From Asticcacaulis sp. AC460 (GTDB taxonomy: Bacteria; Pseudomonadota; Alphaproteobacteria; Caulobacterales; Caulobacteraceae): a DNA stretch of 64,000 bases. Shown in pieces: positions 35,546 through 44,571 of the stretch (position 1 is the first letter of the stretch; each line of letters starts with the position of its first letter). The stretch spans positions 1-64,000 of the forward strand of contig NZ_AWGD01000008.1 in assembly GCF_000495795.1 (NCBI RefSeq), in the 5' to 3' direction. The position numbers and the translations under genes are program-made. Below the pieces are notes generated by a model, which worked only from the letters and a program-made list of their open reading frames with translations, made no database searches and was not told where the DNA came from.

Positions 35546-36103
35546 ATGAGCATCCGGACATTTCTCACCTATTCGCTTCCGCTTATGGCGGTGATGGCCG
35601 CCGGACCGGTCATGGCTGGGACGCCCACGGCGGAGGCAGCGGCAGCGGCTTTGCCTATGACCGTGACAGCCGGACCGAAGGGCAAGGCCAGCGAGCCTGA
35701 GCGGCACAATGTCACGCAAGGTACGATCGGTAACGGGATCAGCCTGATGGCCCAGGCCGGGGCGCAATATTCCATCATCAACGATCCGGAAAAGATGGAC
35801 ACCACGGGCGTCAGTATCGAGGTGCAACTTATCACCGTGGAAATGGCGCAGATGACCGCCCTGCCGCCGGGGACCGTGCCGACCCAGACCAGCGATTCGC
35901 CCAATGGTTGTCATGACAGGGTCGAGCAGGTCGCCGGCGGCATGATCGCAGAACACTGGTGCGACACCGAGGTGCCTTCGGCGGAATATGTCCTTCGCGG
36001 CGGCACGGTTTACGTCACGGTCCATGTCAGCAATGGTTCGCGCGCAGACGCCCGGCGCATCGCCGAGGGTGTGCATGCCACGGCCAGCGGGCAAGGATCG
36101 TAA
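35546..36103 (+). CDS. Exported protein of unknown function
   Basis: A 185-residue protein with signal peptide (LPLMAVMAAGPVMAG). The mature part has two cysteines (NGCHDR and EHWCDTE) that may form a disulfide and an Ala-rich start. No motif or family is recognised. It follows the preceding exported-protein gene by 9 bases and precedes the response regulator gene by about 100 bases. Function unknown. Confidence 0.6.
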   Translation: MSIRTFLTYSLPLMAVMAAGPVMAGTPTAEAAAAALPMTVTAGPKGKASEPERHNVTQGTIGNGISLMAQAGAQYSIINDPEKMDTTGVSIEVQLITVEMAQMTALPPGTVPTQTSDSPNGCHDRVEQVAGGMIAEHWCDTEVPSAEYVLRGGTVYVTVHVSNGSRADARRIAEGVHATASGQGS

Positions 36104-36202
36104 GTATAGGCTCGTAATTTGGATAGTTTCTTCCAAAAACCGTCTTGCCGGTTTTCCCGTGTGGTATAACTATGCTGGTCCGTTCATAGGGCCGGGGAGC
36201 AT

Positions 36203-36793
36203 ATGGGCCGCATCCTTCTGATCGATGATCATCCGTTGTTTTGCGACGGCTTCAGCGCGACCTGCGGTGCCCTGCGGCCGCAGTTCGAGATTGCCTGCGC
36301 CGCCTCCATCGGCCAGGCCATTACGGTGCTGGACCGGGAAGGGCCACCGAACTGCATCCTGGTCGACCTTGCGCTGCCGGACGGGTCCGGGTTCGATGCG
36401 CTGGGGATACTGGCGCGGCGCGACCCGCTGACGCCGCGGGTCATCATCTCGGGGCGGGACGATCCCGCCGCACGGGCGCGGGCCCTGAGCCTGGGGGCGT
36501 CGGGTTTCATCTCAAAAAGCCAGAGCCCGCAGGCCATCATGGCGGCGCTGGATATCATCCTGTCGGGCGGGCTCTATTTCGATGAGCCGCCGGTCGGCGA
36601 TGCCTTGACGCTGCGCCAGCTGGAGGTGCTGGAACTGCTGGCGGAAGGGTGCGCCAACAAGGAGATCGAGACGCGGCTGGGGCTGGCCGAACGGACGGTG
36701 CGGGCCCACCTGACGGAAATCTTCCGCGCCCTGGGCGTGACCGGCCGGGTCAAGGCGGTGATGGCGGCGCGGGCGCGCGGGTTGGTGCCATGA
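36203..36793 (+). CDS. NarL/LuxR-type response regulator
   Basis: A 196-residue two-domain regulator. The receiver (residues 1-120) has the acidic pair in LLIDDHP, the phosphoacceptor Asp55 in LVDLALPDGSG and the lysine in FISKSQS. The C-terminal LuxR helix-turn-helix has LTLRQLEVLELLAEGCANKE and GLAERTVRAHLTEIFRALGV. Its stop overlaps the start of the hybrid kinase gene (ATGA), so the two are probably cognate. The target genes are unknown. Confidence 0.9.
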   Translation: MGRILLIDDHPLFCDGFSATCGALRPQFEIACAASIGQAITVLDREGPPNCILVDLALPDGSGFDALGILARRDPLTPRVIISGRDDPAARARALSLGASGFISKSQSPQAIMAALDIILSGGLYFDEPPVGDALTLRQLEVLELLAEGCANKEIETRLGLAERTVRAHLTEIFRALGVTGRVKAVMAARARGLVP

Positions 36794-38511
36794 CGGGCGC
36801 CGGGCCGGACCCGATCTCGGCGGAAGCCATCCGCACCCTGTACCGGCAGGTGCCCAACTCCTTTGCGGCCGCCCTGGTGGTGACGGTCTTCATGGCCTTT
36901 ACCGCCTGGCCGTACAGCCAACCCGTGGCGGTGATCGGGTGGCTGGTGGTGCAGGGGCTGAGCCAGGTGCTGCGGCTGGTGCTGTTCCTGGCCTACCGGC
37001 GGCGCAATCCGGCCGAGGGGGAGCTGGCGGTCTGGGCCGGACTCTATACGGCCTATATGGCGCTGGCCGGGATCATCTGGGGCGCCACCATCTTTCTGTT
37101 CGTGCATCCGGCCGAGCCGATCACCCTGGCCCTGACCCTGTGCGGACTGTACGGGATATCGGCCGGCAGTGTGCCCGGCAATGCTTATAACCTGCCGGGG
37201 TGTTATGCCTTTGTCGGGACCATCTTCGCCGTGGTGTTGGTGCGGATGGTGATGCTGGGCGATTTCGGCCATGTCGTGCTGGGCCTGGCCTCAGCGCTGT
37301 TCGCCGTCATCATGATCCTGTTCGGCCGGGTGCAGAACCGGACCCTGCGCGACGGTTTCGCCATCCGTTTCGAGAATGTGCAACTGCTGGCCGAAGCGCG
37401 CGCGGCGCAGGGGCGAGCGGAGGCGGCCAGCCTGGCCAAGTCGCAGTTCCTGGCGGCCGCCAGCCATGACCTGCGTCAACCGTTATATGCGCTGAGCCTG
37501 TTTTCCGGCTCGCTGACCTCGATCGCGCTGGACGCCGACGGCAAGGCTCTGGTCGGGCGGATCCAGGACAATATCGCGGCGATGGAAACCCTGTTCAATG
37601 GGTTGCTGGACCTGTCGCGGCTGGATGCCGGCGCGGTGACCACCGATGTCCAGCCGTTCGCGGTCCAGCCCCTGTTCGACCGGCTGGAGCGCATCTTTGC
37701 CCCGGCGGCACGGGCCCAGAGCCTGACCCTGAGCTTTGCTCCGACGCGGGCGTGGGCGTTGGGGGATGCCGTGCTGAGCGAGCAGATCCTGATGAACCTG
37801 GTCGCCAATGCTCTGAGGTACACACCGGTTGGCGGGGTGGCGGTGGGCGTGCGCCGCAGGGACGCGGGGCTGGAATTTCAGGTGGCGGACACCGGCCGTG
37901 GCATTGCGGCGGAGGACCAGGCGCGGATCTTCGACGAGTTCGTACAACTGGGCAATGTCGAGCGCGACCGTAGCAAGGGGCTGGGGCTGGGGCTGGCCAT
38001 TGCGGCGCGGACAGCGCGGCTGATGGATAGCCGCATTACCCTGGCGTCGCGCCCCGGCAAGGGATCGCGGTTCGGATTTTGCCTGCCGCGCGCGGTTGCC
38101 GTCCCTGGCGGCGTAGCGGGGCAGGTTGGGGGCGAAAAGCCGGTGCAGGCGATCAGGGTGCTCGTGATCGACGATGACGAGGCCATCCGCCATGCCCTGG
38201 GGTTGCTGTTCCAGCAGTGGCAGGTGGCCTGCGTGTTGACGGCGGATGTGGCGGCGGCGCGCGGCGCGCTCAGCGACGGTGGTTTCGATGCCGTGCTGTG
38301 CGATCACCGGTTGCGCGAAGGCCATGCCGGGCTGGACTTCCTGCTGGAGCTGAAGGCGGAGGGACGCGGTGGGCTGTGCCTGGTGACCGGCGATGTCGAT
38401 CCCCAGGTTATCCGCCGCGCCCATGAGGCCGGGGTGTTCTTAGTCCAGAAGCCGGTCGATCCGGCGCGACTGCGGGCGCTGCTCAACCACCTGACGGCGG
38501 TTACGGCTTGA
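36790..38511 (+). CDS. Membrane hybrid histidine kinase with C-terminal receiver
   Basis: A 573-residue kinase. About six hydrophobic segments fill residues 25-190 with no separate periplasmic sensor. Then come HisKA (FLAAASHDLRQPLYAL, His226), HATPase_c (N-box NLVANALRYTP, DTGRGI, KGLGLGLAI) and a C-terminal receiver (VLVIDDDEAI, Asp505 in CDHRL, lysine in VQKPVDP). The ATG at 36790 overlaps the regulator's stop; the frame is open upstream but lies within that gene. The DLRQPL H-box places it with the family of hybrid kinases that pair with LuxR-type regulators. Its 3' end overlaps the converging gene by 11 bases. Confidence 0.88.
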   Translation: MTGAGPDPISAEAIRTLYRQVPNSFAAALVVTVFMAFTAWPYSQPVAVIGWLVVQGLSQVLRLVLFLAYRRRNPAEGELAVWAGLYTAYMALAGIIWGATIFLFVHPAEPITLALTLCGLYGISAGSVPGNAYNLPGCYAFVGTIFAVVLVRMVMLGDFGHVVLGLASALFAVIMILFGRVQNRTLRDGFAIRFENVQLLAEARAAQGRAEAASLAKSQFLAAASHDLRQPLYALSLFSGSLTSIALDADGKALVGRIQDNIAAMETLFNGLLDLSRLDAGAVTTDVQPFAVQPLFDRLERIFAPAARAQSLTLSFAPTRAWALGDAVLSEQILMNLVANALRYTPVGGVAVGVRRRDAGLEFQVADTGRGIAAEDQARIFDEFVQLGNVERDRSKGLGLGLAIAARTARLMDSRITLASRPGKGSRFGFCLPRAVAVPGGVAGQVGGEKPVQAIRVLVIDDDEAIRHALGLLFQQWQVACVLTADVAAARGALSDGGFDAVLCDHRLREGHAGLDFLLELKAEGRGGLCLVTGDVDPQVIRRAHEAGVFLVQKPVDPARLRALLNHLTAVTA

Positions 38512-40378
38512 ACACGAAGCTGTGGTTACCGCCCTGGGTGAATTCGATCCGCGCCACCTTGGTGCCCTTAGGGACATAGACGGCCAGGACCACGGTCTGC
38601 TTGTCGCCGTCCTGGCCGGCGCCGGCAAAGCCCGGCTGGACGGAGGTCAGTTCCTCGGTCAGGGCCTGACCGCTGTACCAGGACTGGCCGTTGACGTCAT
38701 AGACATAGACGGAGGCCTGGGCGGGCCAGGCGCGCTGGCCCAGGGCGCCGTTGCGGACCTGCCAAGTGGTGACGAGGTATTCGTAGTTGTCGCCGGGTGC
38801 TTCGCCGTCGACCGGATCGCGCGAGACGCGGACATCGGCCAGGTTGATGTCGACCACGCCGGCCGGATACCATTCGCCCGCTACGGCCGGTACCTTGTCG
38901 GGGAAGGCGATGCCGTCGGCCGACAGGTGGCCAGGGAGCAGCGTCACGGGCGCGGTTTTCAGGTTGTAGACGTTCTCGCCCGAGGCGTTGGCGATGCGCA
39001 GTTCCTGCACCGGATAGGCGGCGGACATGAGGTTGACCGTCTCGAAGGCGATGGTCTCACCGGGCAGGATGCCGACCTCGGACTCGTTGCGGTCTTCGGC
39101 GCGGTAGCTGGCTTCGCTTTGGCGGATGCCGCCCTTGGCGTCGCGCGCCGTCGCCGTGAAATAGTGGTAGGGCAGGCGGATTTCGTGGTCGCTGACGTTG
39201 GTGACGTCGAAGGTGGCGATCAGCAGTTTCTGGCCCTGGCCGGGGACGATTTCGCTCGACGAGCTTTCCGCTTCGGTGACGGCGTAGCGTTCGGCGGAGT
39301 AGCGCACGCCGGTCAGGGTGAGGGCCAGGTTGCGTTCGGCGTCGACATAGTAGGTTTCGTCCATGACGGCGGCGGTCGAGGCGGGCTGGATGGCGTCGGG
39401 ATCGACGGGCGGCCGGGGTTTGTCGTCTGCGGGTGGGGGCTCGTCGTTGGTGGTGTCGCCGGGCTTGGGCAGGACATAGCTCAGGCTGGGGGTGTCGGCG
39501 CTGAGGGTCAGGCCGGGACGAACCGCATGAGCGCCGCCGGCCGCCAGGGCGGTGTTGATGCGGACCGGCCAGGCGGCGGCAAAGTGCAGGGTGAGGCTGG
39601 GGGTGTCGGTTTGATTGGCGGCCAGCAGGGTGATGTCGAGCGGCACGAAGGTTTCGGGGTTGTTGGGGACGTAGCCGGCCGTCGCCATCTGCTTCTTGCC
39701 CCAGTCGAGGATGTCGCCCGGCGCCGTCAGCGAGCCTGCGTAATGCTCAAAGGTCATGGGGGCGGCGGTGATGGTGAAGCGGCGGCCGGGTTCGCGGTCA
39801 GGGGCGTAGGCGACGGACACCTTGGGGCGCGAGGTGATGGCCTGGATCTGCGGCTGTTTGAGGCCGGTTGCGATCAGGCGGAAACTGCCCTGAGGCATGC
39901 GTTTCGCCACGCGGTTGGGTAGGGTGCCCGATGCTGTCGAGTCTTCGAGGCTGAGGGGTGTCAGGGTGATGTGGAAGGTCGCGTCCTGTTTGCCGCCGGC
40001 GTCCAGTTGCGGAAATTCGATGGCAATATCGTGGGTGACGATGCGGGTCGCCGACTGGATCTGAAAATTGGTGTTGCTCTGGAGGAGGACGAGATCGGGA
40101 TAGAAGGCGCGTCCGGCGATCATGTCGGAGAATTCCGGCGCGGCCAGCAGGAACTCGCTGGCGTTCATGTCGAATTCCAGCGGCGTGTAGCTGGTGGCCT
40201 TGCCGGTCGCACGGATCTGGTCGCCGCCGGAGACATTGGCGATGCGCAGGGTTTTTCCGTTCAACTGGATCGCCACGGCGCCGTCAACGCCGCGGTTCTT
40301 GACCAGGGCCGCGCTGACCGGGTTCACTCCGATGACGGCGAGCAGGCAGATGAGGGCAAGAGCGATGAAAGGGCGCAT
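38501..40378 (-). CDS. Large exported protein with Ig-like domains, unknown function
   Basis: A 625-residue protein with a signal peptide (LALICLLAVIGVNPVSAA). It appears beta-rich and built of several sandwich domains. A Pro/Asp-rich linker (GDTTNDEPPPADDKPRPP) near residue 315 divides an N-terminal half from a C-terminal half whose segments (LLIATFDVTNVSDHEIRLPY, VVLAVYVPKGTKVARIEF) resemble DUF4352/telokin-like folds. No catalytic motif is seen. It is monocistronic, convergent with the hybrid kinase and divergent from the RDD gene. Function unknown. Confidence 0.7.
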   Translation of the reverse strand: MRPFIALALICLLAVIGVNPVSAALVKNRGVDGAVAIQLNGKTLRIANVSGGDQIRATGKATSYTPLEFDMNASEFLLAAPEFSDMIAGRAFYPDLVLLQSNTNFQIQSATRIVTHDIAIEFPQLDAGGKQDATFHITLTPLSLEDSTASGTLPNRVAKRMPQGSFRLIATGLKQPQIQAITSRPKVSVAYAPDREPGRRFTITAAPMTFEHYAGSLTAPGDILDWGKKQMATAGYVPNNPETFVPLDITLLAANQTDTPSLTLHFAAAWPVRINTALAAGGAHAVRPGLTLSADTPSLSYVLPKPGDTTNDEPPPADDKPRPPVDPDAIQPASTAAVMDETYYVDAERNLALTLTGVRYSAERYAVTEAESSSSEIVPGQGQKLLIATFDVTNVSDHEIRLPYHYFTATARDAKGGIRQSEASYRAEDRNESEVGILPGETIAFETVNLMSAAYPVQELRIANASGENVYNLKTAPVTLLPGHLSADGIAFPDKVPAVAGEWYPAGVVDINLADVRVSRDPVDGEAPGDNYEYLVTTWQVRNGALGQRAWPAQASVYVYDVNGQSWYSGQALTEELTSVQPGFAGAGQDGDKQTVVLAVYVPKGTKVARIEFTQGGNHSFVFKP

Positions 40379-40507
40379 CCCGTTTCTCCATTTATATGGA
40401 AAACACGGTTACCAGAGGTGATCGGGCGCTCCTATTGCCTATACAGGCATGTCCGGTTGGCCAAGGTGAGAGAATGGGATACAGTGCGTCCAGCAATGGG
40501 GGCGGGG

Positions 40508-41482
40508 ATGACTGAAGACACACCAAAACATTTCGCCGGGTTCTGGCCACGGGTCGGGGCATGGCTCGTCGACGCGATCGTCCTCGGGCTGATTGGCTAC
40601 GCCATCGGCTGGGCCGCGTTCGACTATGTCTCGCCCTTGGGGGCGAATGCACGGTTTATCGGTTTGGGGATCGGTGTTCTGTATCACGGCATTTTGGGCA
40701 GCAGCCTCGCCGGCGGCCGCACGTTGGGCAAGCGGTTGCTGGGGCTGAAGGTGGTGAGCCTGAACGGCAAGCCGCTCAATCTGTTCGTGGCGCTGTGGCG
40801 GGCGATCTTCCTGGTCGGGCCGGCCATACTCAATGGCTGGTTCTTCTATATCGCCGACCCGGTTTTGTTTCAGGTTCTGAGCGTCGTCGCCATCACCGCC
40901 GTGTTCGGTGTCGGCCTGGCGCAGATCTATCTGGTGCTGTTCGGCGGGCCGGCGCGCCGGCTGTTTCACGACCTGCTGTCGGGATCGGTGGTGGTTTATG
41001 CCGCGACGCGTGAGGTTCCAAAGCCCAAGGGCGCTGTCCATGCCGCGGTGGCCGCGGTGCTGGTTTTGGGGGCGGCGGGCCTGGCGGTCGTCGGGCCTGG
41101 CCTGGTCGCGGCGTGGTTTCCAAGCGCGGTCGTGTCATATCCTGCGGAACAGGCGGTCGCAGACGCCGTCGGCAAGCTGCCCGAAGTCGGTGAGGTCGGG
41201 GTTACGAACAATACCCACACCTACTATTCCGACGGCAAGGCGACAACGACAAGCACGCTGATCGTCACCGCCAGGACCGGCCGGTGGGCGGCGGATACCA
41301 ATCCGCTGCTGGCGAAGATCGGCGCTGAAACGGTGAAGGTTTACAAGTTCGCGCCGGGGCAGGAACTGACGGTCAAGGTCGTCAACGGCTTCGACCTGGG
41401 GATCGCCAGCCTGACCAGCGCCAGGAGTGTACCCTACAGGACGGACTGCACGGCTGCGGACACGACCTGTCTGATGGAGTGA
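40508..41482 (+). CDS. RDD-family membrane protein
   Basis: A 324-residue protein. Residues about 10-165 are an RDD domain with three or four membrane spans: GFWPRVGAWLVDAIVLGLIG carries the Arg/Asp pair and GRTLGKRLLGLKVV the second conserved stretch. After a further hydrophobic segment (about 175-195) a soluble domain of about 130 residues follows, with no clear family. Transport or protein-quality roles have been proposed for RDD proteins, so function is open. ATG at 40508 is preferred over ATG at 40496 because GGGGGCGGGG precedes it and it gives the shorter usual N-terminus. Confidence 0.75.
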   Translation: MTEDTPKHFAGFWPRVGAWLVDAIVLGLIGYAIGWAAFDYVSPLGANARFIGLGIGVLYHGILGSSLAGGRTLGKRLLGLKVVSLNGKPLNLFVALWRAIFLVGPAILNGWFFYIADPVLFQVLSVVAITAVFGVGLAQIYLVLFGGPARRLFHDLLSGSVVVYAATREVPKPKGAVHAAVAAVLVLGAAGLAVVGPGLVAAWFPSAVVSYPAEQAVADAVGKLPEVGEVGVTNNTHTYYSDGKATTTSTLIVTARTGRWAADTNPLLAKIGAETVKVYKFAPGQELTVKVVNGFDLGIASLTSARSVPYRTDCTAADTTCLME

Positions 41483-41529
41483 CGCCGCACATGGCGGGTC
41501 ATGGAAATCGACTGTTTAGAAGGACGTAC

Positions 41530-41730
41530 ATGGTACGCGCGATCGTCTTGGTTCTGATACTGTGCGCCGCCAGCGGGGATACGGGCTGATCGACTACGGG
41601 CCGGTGCTGCGGGACGGGAAGGGGCTGTTGAAGGCCGAGTATACCAGCGATGGGATACATCCGAATGATCAGGCTAATGCGGTGATGGCGGGTGGCTTAT
41701 CGGATGATTGAGGCGACGTTGGCGCGGTAG
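41530..41730 (+). pseudogene. Decayed SGNH esterase copy
   Basis: The segment begins with a start codon and MVRAIVLVLILCAASGD, matching the signal peptide of the esterase at 34192-35001, and then jumps to GYGLIDYGPVLRDGKGLLK and DGIHPNDQA, matching its last 60 residues. About 590 bases of the centre, including the nucleophile, are missing. The two parts are in different frames (stop at 41587-41589), and a second shift, a 2-base loss near 41690, separates the final AYRMIEATLAR. It cannot make an active enzyme. Confidence 0.85.
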
Positions 41731-41745
41731 GAGGCGGAAACACCT

Positions 41746-41832
41746 GCGGGCCAAATCCCCCACCGTCTCATTTGCTTCCAGCAAATGATCCACCTCCCCG
41801 CATAGCGGGGAGGTATAAGTTATTAAAAATTA
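41746..41832. repeat. Intergenic hairpin repeat, family B copy 1
   Basis: Starts GCGGGCCAAATCCCCCACCG, then stem 1 TCATTTGC/GCAAATGA (41768-41788, loop TTCCA), then stem 2 CCTCCCCGC/GCGGGGAGG (41793-41813, loop ATA), then TATAAGTTATTA. Other copies are at 48226 and 54014. Confidence 0.88.
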
Positions 41833-41856
41833 TGGTTTTTTTGCGGTGGCGCGGGT

Positions 41857-41991
41857 TTAGCTGCAGGTGCAGGTAGGTCCGCACGAGCAGGTTTCACCGC
41901 AGCCCTGCGCCTGGATGGCAGGGGCGCCGCAGGTGCAGTTCGGGCCACAGGCGCAGGTTTTGCCGCATTGGCAGTTCGGGTTGGTGTTCAT
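41857..41991 (-). CDS. Metallothionein-like cysteine-rich protein
   Basis: A 44-residue peptide with 11 cysteines, nearly all in CxC pairs: CQCGKTCACGPNCTCG in the first half and GCGETCSCGPTCTCS at the end, joined by a linker APAIQAQ. This two-cluster pattern is that of a bacterial metallothionein binding Zn, Cu or Cd through thiolates in the cytosol. There is no histidine or aromatic residue. ATG at 41991 is preceded by AAGGAG with 6 bases spacing, strong support for translation. It stands alone, downstream of the AraC gene on the same strand. Metal and regulator are not shown by the sequence. Confidence 0.82.
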   Translation of the reverse strand: MNTNPNCQCGKTCACGPNCTCGAPAIQAQGCGETCSCGPTCTCS

Positions 41992-42083
41992 GTTCGTCTC
42001 CTTGATATGAAGTCCGCAGTATTGCGGGACGTCGGCTGTTTAGACCTTTGGGAGCGGAGACACTTGAACGAAGGGGCTAAACT

Positions 42084-42827
42084 TCAGGCCGGCGACAGGG
42101 CCGAGGGGACGATGCCGAACATGCGCCGGCAGGTGCGCGTCAGGTGGGCCTGGTCGGCGAAGTTGGCGCCCATGGCGGCTTGAGTCCAGGACGTACCGCT
42201 GAAACCCAGTTCGATGGCGCGTTTGACACGGGCCCACAGCACGAACGGCCGGAAGGCTACGCCCGTTTCGGTGACAAACAGGTGGCGCAGGCGGCTTTCG
42301 CTCAGGCGGATGTGGGCGGCGGCTGCGGGCAAGGTGAGCTGTTCGTCGATATGGGCGTGGATCCAGTCGATCAGGCGAAGGATACGCGGATCGGTCGGGT
42401 GCGTCGGTGTGCGGAGGCCGGCCAGGTCGGCGAAGATATTTTGCGTTTCGTGAGTCAGGGCTTCGTCGGGGGCGTCTTCGCGGAAGAGGCGGACGAGGTT
42501 TTCGGTCAGGTGCTGCGTGGTGGGGGAGATGGGGTTTGGGAAACGTTCGAGGAGGCTGCGGCCGAGGTGTGATTCCGGCTCCAGGAAGAGGTTGGCGACC
42601 AGGTTGCCCGACGCCAGGTATTCGTGGGCGACGTCCGGCCGGATGATGGCGCCGGTATGTGGTGTCCAGGTCTCGTTGGTGTCGGTTCTGAGGCTGATCG
42701 GAGCGTCGATGCCGAACGCGATCTGAATCGCGTGGTGGGCGTGCAGGTCGGAACCGCCTTGCGCACGGCCCATCCACAGGCTCCCGCCCGGCCAGAAGAT
42801 GATGCGTCCCGTTCCCCTGAGTTTCAT
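42084..42827 (-). CDS. AraC-family transcriptional regulator
   Basis: A 247-residue regulator. An N-terminal cupin-like ligand domain (HAHHAIQIAFG, about residues 28-38) is followed by a C-terminal AraC DNA-binding domain with two helix-turn-helix units (LTLPAAAAHIRLSESRLRHL and WTQAAMGANFADQAHLTRTC) and the end RRMFGIVPSALS. The ligand is unknown. It is on the same strand as the metallothionein-like gene but ends 93 bases before its start, so co-transcription is possible but not shown. A family A repeat follows its start side. Confidence 0.87.
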   Translation of the reverse strand: MKLRGTGRIIFWPGGSLWMGRAQGGSDLHAHHAIQIAFGIDAPISLRTDTNETWTPHTGAIIRPDVAHEYLASGNLVANLFLEPESHLGRSLLERFPNPISPTTQHLTENLVRLFREDAPDEALTHETQNIFADLAGLRTPTHPTDPRILRLIDWIHAHIDEQLTLPAAAAHIRLSESRLRHLFVTETGVAFRPFVLWARVKRAIELGFSGTSWTQAAMGANFADQAHLTRTCRRMFGIVPSALSPA

Positions 42828-42890
42828 AGGGGCAGGATGGACCGAGGGAGGGGATTTGGCAAGAAGGGGGCGGGAAGGAAGTAAGAAAGA

Positions 42891-42942
42891 TACCCCTCCG
42901 TCGGCTTCGCCGACACCTCCCCACTTCGTGGAGAGGAGGGCG
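42891..42942. repeat. Intergenic hairpin repeat, family A copy 3
   Basis: First stem GTCGGC/GCCGAC (42900-42914, loop TTC); second half CCTCCCCACTTCGTGGAGAG. The 11 bases before it (GTAAGAAAGAT) are also found before copy 5, so the shared unit is longer than the hairpins. Confidence 0.85.
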
Positions 42943-42974
42943 TTTTCGGCATCATTTGATGTGGTTCTGAGGGA

Positions 42975-44477
42975 TCAAATCTCTTGGTTGTAGGCGCCGA
43001 TTTCCGGGTAGGCGGCCAGGCGAGGCTTTACTTCCTTGCGGAACAGATCGCGCATGTCGTCTTCCGAGCGCAGGGATTCGACCACGACCACCAGTTCCGG
43101 CTTGTTCGACGAGGCGCGGACCAGGACCCACGAACCGTCTTCCAGATGCACGCGGGCGCCGTTGACCGTAATCACTTCCTTGATCTTGCGGCCGAGGATC
43201 TCGCCACCGGCAGCGCCCAGGGCTTCGTATTCCTTCACGATGCGTTCCAGGACCTCGTACTTGAGCTCATCGTCGCAGTGCGGCGACATGGTCAGGGATG
43301 TAAAGGCCTGGGGCAGGGCGTCCTTGAGCTCCGACAGGGTCTTGTCCGGGTTGCGGTCCAGCATCGACAGCACCGCTTCGGCGGCGACCAGGCCGTCGTC
43401 GTAGCCGCGGCCGATGGGATTGGCCAGGAAGAAGTGACCCGACTTTTCGAAGCCGGCCAGGGCCTTCAGTTCGGAGGTCTTGCGCTTGATGTAGCTGTGG
43501 CCGGTCTTCCAGTAGACCGTGGTGGCGCCGTTGGCCTTCAGCACCTCGTCCGTCGCGTAGAGGCCGGTCGACTTCACGTCGACGACGAAGGTGGCGTCCT
43601 TGTAGATGGCCGACAGGTCGCGGGCCAGCATCAGGCCGATCTTGTCGGCGAAGATTTCCTGGCCGGTGTTGTCGACCACGCCGCAGCGGTCGCCGTCACC
43701 GTCGAAGCCGAGCGCCAGGTCGGCGCCGTGTTCCTTGACGGCCTTGGCCATCTCATGGAGCATTTCGTGGTCTTCGGGGTTGGGATTGTATTTCGGGAAG
43801 GTCGAGTCGAGATTGCAGTCCATCTCGATGACTTCTGCTCCCATCGCACGAAGCGTTTGCGGCGCGAAGGCGCCGGCCGTGCCGTTGCCGCAGGCGCAGA
43901 CGACCTTCAGCTTGCGCTTGAGTTTCAGCTTGGAGGCAACGTCGTCCATGTAGCGTTGTTGCACGCCGTCGACCTGCTTCAGCGAGCCTCCGGGACGTTC
44001 GACGCCGAGACCGCCCAGGACGATGTCCTTCAGGCGGGTCATTTCTTCCGGGCCGAAGGTCAGGGGCGCCTGGGCCCCCATCTTGACGCCGGTCCAGCCG
44101 TTGTCGTTGTGCGAGGCGGTGACCATCGCGACGCAGGGAATGTCGAGGTCGAACTGGGCGAAATAGGCGATCGGCGACAGGCACAGGCCGATATCGACAA
44201 CCTCGATGCCGGCCTGGACCAGACCCAGGATCAGGGCGTTCTTGATGTTGATCGAGTAGGAACGGTAGTCGTGGCCGGTGACCAGTTTCGGCGCGACGCC
44301 GCGTTCGTGGATGTAGGTGCCCAGACCCAGGCCCAGGGCCTGGATGCCCAGCAGGTTGATCTCTTTGCCGAACAGCCAGCGGGCGTCGTATTCACGGAAG
44401 CCGGTCGCCTTGACCAGCGGGATGGTTTCGAATTCGAAGGTGTTTTCGGCAATGGCGGGGAGGGGCTTCACGGACAT
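42975..44477 (-). CDS. manB: Phosphomannomutase/phosphoglucomutase
   Basis: A 500-residue alpha-D-phosphohexomutase that interconverts hexose 6- and 1-phosphates for nucleotide-sugar synthesis. The phosphoserine loop VTASHNDNGWTGVKMG, the Mg-binding GFDGDGDRCG and the phosphate-binding end loop VRASSNKPELVV are intact. Length and layout match the AlgC/PMM-PGM group. galU follows on the same strand upstream (44572-45447), so glucose 1-phosphate made here can be turned into UDP-glucose. Whether mannose or glucose phosphate is preferred cannot be told. Confidence 0.9.
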   Translation of the reverse strand: MSVKPLPAIAENTFEFETIPLVKATGFREYDARWLFGKEINLLGIQALGLGLGTYIHERGVAPKLVTGHDYRSYSINIKNALILGLVQAGIEVVDIGLCLSPIAYFAQFDLDIPCVAMVTASHNDNGWTGVKMGAQAPLTFGPEEMTRLKDIVLGGLGVERPGGSLKQVDGVQQRYMDDVASKLKLKRKLKVVCACGNGTAGAFAPQTLRAMGAEVIEMDCNLDSTFPKYNPNPEDHEMLHEMAKAVKEHGADLALGFDGDGDRCGVVDNTGQEIFADKIGLMLARDLSAIYKDATFVVDVKSTGLYATDEVLKANGATTVYWKTGHSYIKRKTSELKALAGFEKSGHFFLANPIGRGYDDGLVAAEAVLSMLDRNPDKTLSELKDALPQAFTSLTMSPHCDDELKYEVLERIVKEYEALGAAGGEILGRKIKEVITVNGARVHLEDGSWVLVRASSNKPELVVVVESLRSEDDMRDLFRKEVKPRLAAYPEIGAYNQEI

Positions 44478-44571
44478 GGTCTATCTCTCACAAACAAATG
44501 GAGGTTGAGGCAACAAGGTCAGACGGGTGTTTCGTCCCGGCAGGTTTGTATTCACCTGCTCCTAAGATGCT

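Noticed and set aside
39971-40507. N-terminal extension of the RDD gene
   Set aside because: The frame is open for 179 codons upstream, but that part overlaps the opposite-strand exported-protein gene and looks like a shadow; a start at 40508 matches the family.
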